From Roseomonas fluvialis (GTDB lineage Bacteria > Pseudomonadota > Alphaproteobacteria > Acetobacterales > Acetobacteraceae): a stretch of DNA of 64,000 nt. A program made the translations under genes and the position numbers. The DNA lies in the NCBI RefSeq assembly GCF_022846615.1, contig NZ_AP025637.1, forward strand, positions 248,001-312,000, written 5' to 3'. Positions 51,392-58,904 of the stretch are shown here, one piece after another (the stretch's first letter is position 1; each line of letters opens with the position of its first letter). The notes below the pieces were generated by a model. It did not search any database. It was not told the origin of the DNA and was given only the letters and a program-made list of their open reading frames with translations.

Positions 51392-52416
51392 CCCCGGCCA
51401 CCGAAGCCGTGCCGCCGCGCACGACCGATGCTGCGCCTTGGCGCACAACCGATGCTGCGCCTCCGCGCAAGGCCGACGCCTTCCTGGTCAGCTGCATCGA
51501 CCCGCGGCTGACCGACGACGTCACCTGCCTGATGGCGGCACTCGGCCGCACCGACCGCTACAGCGAGATGCGCATCGCCGGCGCTGCGCTGGCGGCGGTC
51601 GATGCCAACCGCCCCGCCTGGAACACGGCGCTGTGGGAGAACCTGGCCGCGTCGCGACAGCTGCATGGCGTGCGCAAGGTGATCTTCGTGAACCACCGCG
51701 ACTGCGGCGCGATGCACCTGTGGGCCGGGCGGCGCCTGTCCGACGACCCGGCGGAGGAGCTGCGCCAGCATCACGCCGTGCTGGAACGCGCCGCCGCCGC
51801 GGTGCGCGCGCGCCATCCCGACATGACGGTCGAGATCAAGCTGATGGAGCTGGATGGCAGCGCGCGCGTGCTGCCCTGCGCGGCCTGCGCGCCGTCCGGC
51901 GGGCTGCGGGCCGAGGCAGTGGACCCCGCCGGCGCGGTGATTGCCGCGGCGGCGATGGCAGGCGGTGCGCGGATCGTGCCGCCCGCGCCGGAACCAGCGG
52001 CGCCGGACAGCACCGCCTTCGCCGAACTGGTGCGCCTGCGCGCGACCGGTGGCCTCGCGGATCCCGAGGCCGAACTCGCGCTGCTCACCGAGGGGGTGGT
52101 GCGCCATGGCTTGACCGCCGCGGATGCGCGCGCGGTGGTGCAGGCCGAGGCGACGCGCAGCGGCAAGGCGGGCGCGGCGGCCGCCGCCGCCGAGGCGCGC
52201 GCCTATCTGCGCGCCCAGGCCGACCCGCGCGGGCGCGTGGCGCGGACCGACGCGCTGCATGCCGCAGCGCTGTACCGCCGTGTCACCGGCCGCCAGGCCA
52301 CCGAGGCCGAGGCCACGCGCCGCATCGCCGCGCTGGTCGAGGCCGAGGGGCTGCAGCCGCGGCCGGAGGGGGTGCTGCGGTCCACCACCTGGTTCCGCCG
52401 CATGGCGCAGGCGTAG
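51388..52416 (+). CDS. Beta-carbonic-anhydrase-like protein fused to the LQPRP domain
   Basis: 342 residues, cytoplasmic. The N-terminal 200 residues have the beta-carbonic-anhydrase zinc pattern: C36-D38-R40 in SCIDPRLT and H103/C106 in VNHRDCGAMH; an extra C-A-A-C pair is at 164-167. The usual RNAGN segment is replaced by MRIAGAAL, so CO2 hydration is not assured. Residues 210-342 are the LQPRP domain, homologous to the protein at 46970-47404. The N-terminus has an 8-residue tandem repeat (RTTDAAPW, RTTDAAPP). GTG start overlapping the previous stop. Confidence 0.75.
   Translation: MTPATEAVPPRTTDAAPWRTTDAAPPRKADAFLVSCIDPRLTDDVTCLMAALGRTDRYSEMRIAGAALAAVDANRPAWNTALWENLAASRQLHGVRKVIFVNHRDCGAMHLWAGRRLSDDPAEELRQHHAVLERAAAAVRARHPDMTVEIKLMELDGSARVLPCAACAPSGGLRAEAVDPAGAVIAAAAMAGGARIVPPAPEPAAPDSTAFAELVRLRATGGLADPEAELALLTEGVVRHGLTAADARAVVQAEATRSGKAGAAAAAAEARAYLRAQADPRGRVARTDALHAAALYRRVTGRQATEAEATRRIAALVEAEGLQPRPEGVLRSTTWFRRMAQA
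51413..51480. repeat. 24-bp in-frame tandem repeat at the CA-like gene 5' end
   Basis: ACGACCGATGCTGCGCC at 51421 recurs as ACAACCGATGCTGCGCC at 51445, and a diverged copy follows at 51469, spaced exactly 24 bp. It encodes RTTDAAPW, RTTDAAPP and RKADA ahead of the carbonic-anhydrase-like domain. The frame is kept, so it extends a flexible leader. Confidence 0.7.
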
Positions 52417-52432
52417 CGCCGCATCCAGCCGC

Positions 52433-52468
52433 CGTGCGGTGCGCAGGCCCCGGCTTCCGCACCGCTAC
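52433..52468. terminator. Hairpin between convergent genes (candidate bidirectional terminator)
   Basis: GCGGTGCG (52436-52443) and CGCACCGC (52458-52465) form a perfect 8-bp stem with a 14-base loop, extendable by CCGT/ACGG with one bulged base. It fills the gap between the ends of the CA-like gene and the convergent PH-like gene and touches the stop of the latter. No T-run is seen. Confidence 0.45.
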
Positions 52469-52848
52469 GGCGTGGCGTCGCGCGCGCGTGCCGCGTCCAC
52501 GATGCGCGCCTGCATCGCCAGCAGCGGCCGGTTGTCGACCAGGGAGAGCATGAAGGCGTTCTCCGCGAAGGCGTCGCGCAGGTAGTGCCCGGTCGGCGTC
52601 GGTGCGCCGGCATAGGTGAAGCGCAGGAACTGCACCAGCAGCAGCGACCGCACCATGTGCACCGCGACCAGCCGGTCGAGCAGGATGGTCGTCTCGATCT
52701 CGCGTTCGACATGCGACAACAGGTTCACGGCCGTGAACCAGGGTCCGCTTCGCTCGATCCGGATGCAGTCGCGGTACAGCAGCAAACGCCCGCCGATCCC
52801 GTTCAGCGCCGCGATCCGTGGCCCGCGCCGCACGCCGGGCCAGGTCAC
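52465..52848 (-). CDS. Small PH-like soluble protein, unknown function
   Basis: 127 residues, no signal or membrane helix. ALNGIGGRLLLYRDCIRIER resembles the first strands of bacterial PH-like domains, and the second half is helical (LLDRLVAVHMVRSLLLVQFL). The match is weak and no family is certain. Its start overlaps the stop of the DUF4239 gene upstream by four bases, so the two form a small leftward operon inside the cluster. Confidence 0.55.
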   Translation of the reverse strand: MTWPGVRRGPRIAALNGIGGRLLLYRDCIRIERSGPWFTAVNLLSHVEREIETTILLDRLVAVHMVRSLLLVQFLRFTYAGAPTPTGHYLRDAFAENAFMLSLVDNRPLLAMQARIVDAARARDATP

Positions 52849-53654
52849 TGGCTGACCGTGCGCGCCGGCCGCGCGGCCGTGCCGCGGTGCGCCAGACTGT
52901 GTTCGAGCACGCGATACGGTTCGGCCGAGACGGTGAGTTCGCCGCGGAAGGGCTGGTCCATCAGGAATACGAAGGCGACCAGCGCGCTGAGCGCGGCGGA
53001 TTGGATCGCCAGCATGGCGACGACATGCGGGCGCGCTGGATATAGCGGCCCGGTCGCCAGCAGTAGGCCACCGAGCAGCAGGATCAGCATCCAGAACTGC
53101 GTCGGCAGCGCCGCGCCGGCTGCCTGCAGCCGTGCCTCGCGCGTGGTCTCCACCTGGTCGGCCTGGTCGATCAGGTCGGCTGCCAGGCTTTCCGGGAGCG
53201 CGGCGGCGGCGAGGTAGACCGCATCCTCCAGCGCCTCGGCCCGCAGCTGCGTGGTGTCCTGGCGGCCGTCCCGGGTCATGGCGGGGAATTCGACGGCGCG
53301 GATCTCGCGGGCATAGGCGGTGATGGCGGGCAGCAGTGGCCGCCCGGCGGGCCCGATCCGGTCGGCCATGCGTGCGAGGCCGGCGATGGCGTTGGCCTCA
53401 GCCTGCACGAGGCGCTGCGCATCGGCCATCTGGCTTCGCGCCTGCACGGCGCAGAAGGCCAGCGTGAGGGTCAGCGCGGCGGTGATGGCGCCGGTGGTGC
53501 GCATCGCGACATCCAGCATCTCCTTGGTCTGCGGCGCGCGGATCACGGGGGCGAGCAGCACGCAGGCGAGTGCCGCCGCACTGCCCGACGCGGCCATGAA
53601 GATGGCGTAGACGAGGGTGCTCGGCAGGTCGTGCAGGGACGGCAGGGCGTGCAT
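52845..53654 (-). CDS. DUF4239 (bestrophin-like) membrane protein, copy 2
   Basis: 269 residues. Same layout as the copy at 47798-48598: N-terminal helices (LVYAIFMAASGSAAALACVL, TGAITAALTLTLAFCAVQA), a helical loop with LVQAEANAIAGLARM, AITAYAREIRAVEFPAM and ARLQAAGAALPTQ, C-terminal helices (FWMLILLLGGLLLATGPLY, LAIQSAALSALVAFVFLMD) and the closing QPFRGELTVSAEPY. Divergent from mlaA across 331 bp; overlaps the PH-like gene. Confidence 0.8.
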   Translation of the reverse strand: MHALPSLHDLPSTLVYAIFMAASGSAAALACVLLAPVIRAPQTKEMLDVAMRTTGAITAALTLTLAFCAVQARSQMADAQRLVQAEANAIAGLARMADRIGPAGRPLLPAITAYAREIRAVEFPAMTRDGRQDTTQLRAEALEDAVYLAAAALPESLAADLIDQADQVETTREARLQAAGAALPTQFWMLILLLGGLLLATGPLYPARPHVVAMLAIQSAALSALVAFVFLMDQPFRGELTVSAEPYRVLEHSLAHRGTAARPARTVSQ

Positions 53655-53985
53655 GGCGGGTGCGGCGGCTCGCGACAGGGGCGGGAGCCTCGCATGCGGT
53701 GCTTCACCAAGTGGTTAGTGCTGTGTCCGGCCTGCCGGTATCGGCTCCGGCCGGCCACCCATCCGGGGCGATGTCGCTGAGAGGTCGGGCGGGGCAGCGG
53801 GCCTGGTGCCGTCCGTTCTCGCAGCGGCTTCGTGCCGGCGCGCCCGCCAGCGTGCGGATTCCGGTTCCGCGTTAACCGAAAATACACTATTGCCCGGGGG
53901 CGGCGCGCAGCGCGTGGCACCCCCTGCTCGGTCCGGCCGGAAAAAGCGGCGCGGCCGGGCCTGCGCCCAGGCAAAGGCGGACCGG
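53655..53985. other. 331-bp gene-free region between the DUF4239 gene and mlaA
   Basis: No coding region is supported here. The stretch GTTAACCGAAAATACACTAT around 53871-53890 is the only AT-rich patch and could hold a -10-like TACACT for mlaA, about 100 bp before its start; no matching -35 was found. Two short GC-rich inverted repeats are present, but none is convincing. Confidence 0.4.
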
Positions 53986-54711
53986 ATGCGTCGCTCGACC
54001 AGATTTCTCATCTTCAGCCTGCTGGCCCTGGTGCTGGCGGCGCCTGCGCAGGCAGCGCCGGACCCGCTCGAGCCGGTGAACCGCCGCATCCATGCGCTGA
54101 ACCGCCTGCTCCAGGCGCATGTGCTGGGCCCGGTCGCCGAGGTCTATGTCGAATACACGCCGCCCGGCGTGCGCGAGGGCGTGGCCAATGCGCTGGCGAA
54201 CCTGGGCGAGCCGATCACCGCCATCAGCAGCATCGCCGCGGGCGACCTGCCGCGGGCGGGCAATGCGGCGCTGCGCTTCGGCATCAACACGACGCTCGGC
54301 CTGGGTGGCGTGGCGGATGCGGCGGCCTCGCTGGGCTTCCCCCGCAGGCCGATGGCCACCGCCGACGCGGTGTGCAGCTGGGGCGTGCCGAGCGGGCCTT
54401 ACCTGGTGTTGCCGGTGATCGGCCCGTCCACGCTGCGCGACGCGGGCGCCATGGTCGCGACCAGCGCCGCGCTGTCGCAACTGGTGGGGCCCGAGGCCTT
54501 CCTGGGCTGGCGCAGCGGCGAACTGTTCACGACCTATGCATCGTTCCATGCGGAGCTGCAGCAGATCGACGCGCAGGCGCTCGATTCCTACGCGGTCCAT
54601 CGCAGCGCCTTCCTGCAGCGCCGCGCCGCCGCCTGCCCGGCGGACCGGCAGGCGATAGCCGAGGAGGAGGACGAACCCGCCCCGCGCGAGGCGCTGGCCG
54701 CAACGGATTGA
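53986..54711 (+). CDS. mlaA: MlaA-family outer-membrane lipid-asymmetry protein
   Basis: 241 residues. The family core is DPLEPVNRRIHALNRLL, then VEYTPPGVREGVANALANLG, FGINTTLGLGGVADAAASLG and WGVPSGPYLVLPVIGPSTLR. MlaA sits in the outer membrane and removes misplaced phospholipids, passing them to MlaC. The signal peptide (LIFSLLALVLAAPAQAAPD) ends in AQA and lacks the lipobox cysteine, so the protein is probably not lipidated. mlaBCDEF genes are not nearby. Start chosen at the ATG giving a standard signal peptide. Confidence 0.9.
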   Translation: MRRSTRFLIFSLLALVLAAPAQAAPDPLEPVNRRIHALNRLLQAHVLGPVAEVYVEYTPPGVREGVANALANLGEPITAISSIAAGDLPRAGNAALRFGINTTLGLGGVADAAASLGFPRRPMATADAVCSWGVPSGPYLVLPVIGPSTLRDAGAMVATSAALSQLVGPEAFLGWRSGELFTTYASFHAELQQIDAQALDSYAVHRSAFLQRRAAACPADRQAIAEEEDEPAPREALAATD

Positions 54712-54904
54712 CCGCTGCGGGGCAGGGCGATCCTTCATCGCCTGTCTGTCGGTCTGCGACGGCAGCCTGGCCACGGCGCCCGCTGCCCGTGCGCGCCGTG
54801 CAATGAGTCGGGTCCGTGGTCGCGGCACTGTCGCGGCAACATGGGGTTAAGCCTGCCCGCCGCATGATCGCGTGCCGCACCGCGCCGCAGCCCAAAGGTC
54901 CCCC

Positions 54905-55453
54905 ATGCGCACCTGCACCGACGCCATGCCACGGTTCCACCATGCTCCCGGCTGCGGCTGTACCGCGCGGCCGGGCAGGCGCGCCGTGCTGGGGCTGCTG
55001 GCCGCCGCGGGCATCGCGCGCGGGGCCGCGGCCGGGTCCGGTCAGTACGAGGCGATGCTGCTGAACTGCATCGACCCGCGCTTCACGACCGGCAGCTTCC
55101 TGTTCATGTCCTCGCACGGGCTGCGCGACCGCTACAGCCAGTTCACCATCGCCGGGGGGCCGATCGGCGTGGTGCATCCACGCTTCGCCAGCTGGCACCA
55201 GGCCTTCTGGGACAATCTGGGCGTGACGGTGCAACTGCACGGCATCCGCCAGGTCATGGCGATGACGCATCGCGACTGCGGCGCGGCGAAGCTCGCCTTC
55301 GGCGATGCCGCCGTGGCCACCCGTGCACAGGAAACCGCGACCCACGCGGAAGCGTTGACCGCCTTCCGCGCCGAGGCGGCGCGTCGCCAGCCCGAGCTTC
55401 AGGTGGTGACTGCCATCATGGACCTGGACGGCACCATCCAGCGCGTGGGGTGA
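54905..55453 (+). CDS. Exported beta-carbonic-anhydrase-like protein
   Basis: 182 residues. A Tat-like signal (RPGRRAVLGLLAAAGIARGA, arginines 25-26) precedes NCIDPRFTTG (C55, D57, R59) and MTHRDCGAAK (H122, C125), the zinc ligand pattern of beta-carbonic anhydrases. It shares with the cytoplasmic copy at 51388-52416 the DRYS, IAG and QLHGIRQV stretches. The canonical RNAGN segment is missing in both. Tat export would deliver it already folded with zinc. ATG at 54905; another in-frame ATG lies seven codons on. Confidence 0.75.
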   Translation: MRTCTDAMPRFHHAPGCGCTARPGRRAVLGLLAAAGIARGAAAGSGQYEAMLLNCIDPRFTTGSFLFMSSHGLRDRYSQFTIAGGPIGVVHPRFASWHQAFWDNLGVTVQLHGIRQVMAMTHRDCGAAKLAFGDAAVATRAQETATHAEALTAFRAEAARRQPELQVVTAIMDLDGTIQRVG

Positions 55454-55467
55454 TGCGCGGTGTGCCG

Positions 55468-55866
55468 TCAGGTCTGCGCGCCGGCCTGGCGCCTGGCCGG
55501 ATTCGACCCTCGCGCCGTGTTCCAGGCATAGAGGATCGCGGCCAAGACCTCGTAGGCGCCGGCCGCGACCCATCGAACCACGGGAAGGGAGACAAATCGC
55601 GCGAGCGCCCGATAGGGACGGGAAGGCGTCTCTCGCCAGATCGCGGCAAGCGCCGGAACGCCGACCAGCATGCGTCCGTCGCGGGTGAGCACGTGGATGC
55701 GGCGCACCACGTCATCGACGGTCAGGCCATGCGCGGCCAGCGCGTCCTGATTGACCGCGACATCGCTCCAGCAGGTTGCGTCGGCGCCTGGCAGCATGCG
55801 CCGGTAGCGGGCCACCTCGAGTCCGCAGACGGGGCATTCTCCATTGTAGAAGACTTGGCTTTCCAT
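55468..55866 (-). CDS. DCC-family thiol-disulfide protein (DUF393)
   Basis: 132 residues. VFYNGECPVCGLEVARYRR holds the CxxC of the DCC family; GVPALAAIWRETPSRPYRAL and LARFVSLPVVRWVAAGAYEV follow, the family's usual C-terminal helix. Members are thioredoxin-like and of unclear role. It converges with the exported CA-like gene, 14 bp apart, which may or may not be meaningful. The family's usual length is 110-140 residues. Confidence 0.88.
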   Translation of the reverse strand: MESQVFYNGECPVCGLEVARYRRMLPGADATCWSDVAVNQDALAAHGLTVDDVVRRIHVLTRDGRMLVGVPALAAIWRETPSRPYRALARFVSLPVVRWVAAGAYEVLAAILYAWNTARGSNPARRQAGAQT

Positions 55867-56096
55867 GACCCCTCCCGCGTCCAGCCGTCTTGCCCGGCGC
55901 GCTGTGCAACACCCTTCGCGAGCACCCATCGAGGCTTGATGTTGGCGCGTGACGGGGCCCAGGCAAGCCGGCGGTCGGTCCGGCTGTGCCGAAGCTCCCA
56001 TCCATCGTCACGGCCGCGGCGAGGTATGCAGCGGCCCCGGAAAGGAGGCGTCGACGCCCGCGGCTCAGGCACCATCCAGTCGCGGCGCCCGCGCCA

Positions 56097-56843
56097 TCAG
56101 GTTTGCGCGCCGCCGTTCACCTGCAGCATCTGGCCGTTCACGTAGGCACCGCCGTCGCTCACGAGCATCCGCAGCACGGTCGCGACCTCGGCCGGGAGGC
56201 CCTCGCGCCCCAGCGGCACGCGCGCGACGATCGCCTGGCGATAGGACGACAGCGGCGCACCGGCCTCGTCATCCGCCGCGATCGGGCCGGGCGAGATCGC
56301 GTTCACGGTGATTCCCTTCGGCCCGAATTCCTTGCCCAGTGCCTTGGTCAGCCCCCAGACGCCGTGCTTCGCCACGCTGACGGGCGCGCGCCCGGCATAG
56401 CCGTGGATCGCATTCATGCCGGTGAAGTTCACCACGCGCCCCCAGCCGCGCGCGACCATGCCCGGCAGGCAGGCGCGCGAGAGCCACACCGCGGCATCGA
56501 GGTCCACCGCCATGACGCGCCGCCATTCCTCCTCGGTCATCTCGAGGAAGGGCTTCTGCGGGCGCAGCGCGGCGTTGTTCACCAGCACGTCCACGGCGCC
56601 GAAGCGCGCGATCGCTGCATCGGCGATGCGCGCGCATTCCGCTGCGGAGCCGACATCGCCCATCACCACCTCGGCCGCCACGCCGAAGCCGCGCGCTTCC
56701 TCCGCCACCCGGTCGCAGGCGGCGCGGTCGGAGGATCCGTTCACCACCACGTCGAAGCCATCCTGCGCCAGGCCGAGTGCGACCGCGCGCCCGATGTTGC
56801 GCCCCGCGCCCGTCACCAGCGCCGTCTTGCCGCGTCCTGCCAT
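56097..56843 (-). CDS. Short-chain dehydrogenase/reductase (SDR)
   Basis: 248 residues. The cofactor motif is TALVTGAGRNIGRAVALGLA (TGxxxxIG), NNA lies in VDVLVNNAALRPQKPF and the catalytic Y-x3-K in GYAGRAPVSVAKHGVWGLTK: the tyrosine is Y and K is four residues later only if the spacing GYAGRAPVSVAKHG is shifted, so the YxxxK reading is uncertain. Sequence otherwise matches 3-oxoacyl-ACP-reductase-like SDRs. Substrate unknown; no operon partner. Confidence 0.85.
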   Translation of the reverse strand: MAGRGKTALVTGAGRNIGRAVALGLAQDGFDVVVNGSSDRAACDRVAEEARGFGVAAEVVMGDVGSAAECARIADAAIARFGAVDVLVNNAALRPQKPFLEMTEEEWRRVMAVDLDAAVWLSRACLPGMVARGWGRVVNFTGMNAIHGYAGRAPVSVAKHGVWGLTKALGKEFGPKGITVNAISPGPIAADDEAGAPLSSYRQAIVARVPLGREGLPAEVATVLRMLVSDGGAYVNGQMLQVNGGAQT

Positions 56844-57006
56844 GTCCTGCGTTCCCCCGATGGATGCTGTCCACCGTTCCTACCGCGTGGCACCGAGGCT
56901 GGCGAGGCGCCGGCCGCCCCCTTTGCCAAGCGCCCCGCTTCCCCCGTATCCATGGCGCCTCGGCGGTCCGGTGCCGCCCCCACCCCGTGCATGCAGCGAT
57001 GACACC

Positions 57007-57228
57007 ATGACCACCCAAGGCCCCGTCCATCTCCGTTGGCGCACCGGCTCCGCCGCGCCCGAGACCGAGACCTTCCCCGACCTCGACGCCGCGCTCGACG
57101 CCGTCGAGGCGCGCTGGGAGACTTTGCAGCACCAGGCGCCGCAGATCCTGGACGCGCGCCGCATCCTGCTCATCAGCACCGAGCAGTTGCAGGCCGCTAT
57201 GGTCGAGGACGACGACGCGGGCAGCTGA
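57007..57228 (+). CDS. Small acidic protein of unknown function
   Basis: 73 residues: a short beta-like start (GPVHLRWRTGSAAPETETF), a helix (LDAALDAVEARWETLQHQAP), a strand (DARRILLISTEQL) and an acidic tail (VEDDDAGS). No domain recognised. The codon choice fits the genome and the frame has a normal ATG, but the case for a gene rests on composition and length only. Confidence 0.55.
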   Translation: MTTQGPVHLRWRTGSAAPETETFPDLDAALDAVEARWETLQHQAPQILDARRILLISTEQLQAAMVEDDDAGS

Positions 57229-57291
57229 CCCGTCGCATGCGCGCGGCGGGCTTCGGGACGCGCCGCCGGGCGTGAAGTCGCGACCGGTCCG

Positions 57292-58041
57292 TCAGGCCAG
57301 AGCGAAAAGCCGCCCCGCGCCGGCGATGCGTTCGCCGATCCCGGCACGCCGCAGGGCGTGCCAGTAGGTGACCGGGTTGGTGGCAAGCACGGGCTTGCCG
57401 AGTTCGGCCTCGGCCGCCCGCGCCACGCCCGCGAAGGGCAGGTTGGTGCCAACCTGCACCACGGCCTGGACATCCGGGCCGTCCAGGTCCCGCACCGCAT
57501 CGCGCAGGCGGTCGAGCGGCACATGCGCGATCGCTGCCGGTCCCGGCGCGCGCAGGCCGACCACCCGCAGCACGTCGATGCCCGCCTGTTCCAGGAAGGC
57601 CTTCGCCGCCGCATCGCCGGCCGGGAAGAAAGGCGTCAGCAGCGCGATGCGCGTGACGCCCAGCGCCGCCAGCGCGGCCAGCGTCGCGTGCGTCGGCGCC
57701 GTCACGGGACAGCCGATACGCGCCGCGGCCTCGGCCAGCAGCGCATCGCCAGCGGCACCGCCGCCGACGAAATTCTCGACCATGACGCCGATTGCGACAT
57801 GGTCGGGCCGCGCGGGAGCCAGCGTGTCCAGCGCGCCCATCAGCCCGCCCACCATCGCGGCACGTACCGCGGCCGCATCGGCATCGCCGGCCACGCGCGC
57901 ATCGGGGTTGGCGATTCGCGCGGTGGCGTTGATCACGCCGCGCGGGCGGAGGTCGTCCATCTCCGCCTCGGTGGTGACGTTGGTGGCCGGGACCACCACG
58001 CCCATCAGCAGCCGCTGCGCGAGAGGGCAGCGATCCGTCAC
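57292..58041 (-). CDS. Asp/Glu-racemase-superfamily protein (maleate-isomerase-like) lacking both catalytic cysteines
   Basis: 249 residues. [40 protein letters not shown] and [18 protein letters not shown] match arylmalonate-decarboxylase/maleate-isomerase-type proteins. At the positions usually holding catalytic cysteines this protein reads MVENFVGGG and VQVGTNLPF, without cysteine. Such cysteine-less members exist in Proteobacteria and their reaction is unknown. Its GTG start overlaps the aquaporin stop, so the two are co-translated. Confidence 0.8.
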   Translation of the reverse strand: MTDRCPLAQRLLMGVVVPATNVTTEAEMDDLRPRGVINATARIANPDARVAGDADAAAVRAAMVGGLMGALDTLAPARPDHVAIGVMVENFVGGGAAGDALLAEAAARIGCPVTAPTHATLAALAALGVTRIALLTPFFPAGDAAAKAFLEQAGIDVLRVVGLRAPGPAAIAHVPLDRLRDAVRDLDGPDVQAVVQVGTNLPFAGVARAAEAELGKPVLATNPVTYWHALRRAGIGERIAGAGRLFALA

Positions 58042-58745
58042 TTGCCCTCGACCGGCGTGGTGGCGTTCGGCCACAGCGTGCGCGAGGCCACGCCGGCAAT
58101 CACCGCGCCGATGATCGGCGCTACCCAGAACAGCCAGAGCTGCTGCAGCGCCCAGCCGCCCACGAACACCGCCGGCCCCGTGCTGCGCGCCGGGTTCACG
58201 GAGGTCTGAGTCACCGGAATGCTGATCAGATGGATCAGCGTCAGGCCCAGGCCGATGGCGATCGGCGCGAAGCCGGCCGGTGCGCGGCCATGGGTCGCGC
58301 CCATGATGATCAGCACGAAAAAGAAGGTCATCACGATCTCACAGACCAGCCCGGCATTCATGCTGTACTTGCCGAGCGAATGGTCGCCGAAGCCGTTGGC
58401 GGCGAAGCCGCCCAGCTCGAAGCCCGGCTTGCCGGTGGCGATCACGTACAGGATGCCCGCGCCGGCGATGGCGCCCAGGACCTGCACGAAGATGTAGGGC
58501 AACGCGTGTGCCATTGGGAATCGCCCACCTGCCACCAGGCCGAGCGTGACCGCCGGGTTCAGGTGGCAGCCCGAGATGTGGCCGATCGCATAGGCCATGG
58601 TCAGCACCGTGAGCCCAAAGGCGAAGGAGATTCCGAGCAATCCGATCCCGTATTCCGGGAAGGCGCCGGCGAGCACCGCGGAGCCGCAGCCCCCGAGCAC
58701 GAGCCAGAGGGTGCCGAGGAATTCGGCGGCAAGTTTCGGGGCCAT
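58038..58745 (-). CDS. aqpZ: Aquaporin Z
   Basis: 235 residues, six membrane helices and two half-helices with the NPA motifs [19 protein letters not shown] and [17 protein letters not shown]. The selectivity-filter region (HxxxR; R after the second NPA) points to a water-specific channel. Upstream an AGGGAGAT site precedes the start. It overlaps the racemase-family gene downstream, an unusual partner. Confidence 0.93.
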   Translation of the reverse strand: MAPKLAAEFLGTLWLVLGGCGSAVLAGAFPEYGIGLLGISFAFGLTVLTMAYAIGHISGCHLNPAVTLGLVAGGRFPMAHALPYIFVQVLGAIAGAGILYVIATGKPGFELGGFAANGFGDHSLGKYSMNAGLVCEIVMTFFFVLIIMGATHGRAPAGFAPIAIGLGLTLIHLISIPVTQTSVNPARSTGPAVFVGGWALQQLWLFWVAPIIGAVIAGVASRTLWPNATTPVEGK

Positions 58746-58904
58746 GCAGTTATCTCCCTAACATATTGTCGGTCACGACCGAGCTTAGCGCCGGACTGTG
58801 ACACCTCGGCAAGGGCACGTCATGGCCCGTTTCGTGACGCTGCGTCCCACAGGTGACGGTGCGCCGCAGACGCCGGTCGCGACGCCGCCGGCGCGCAGCA
58901 GGCG

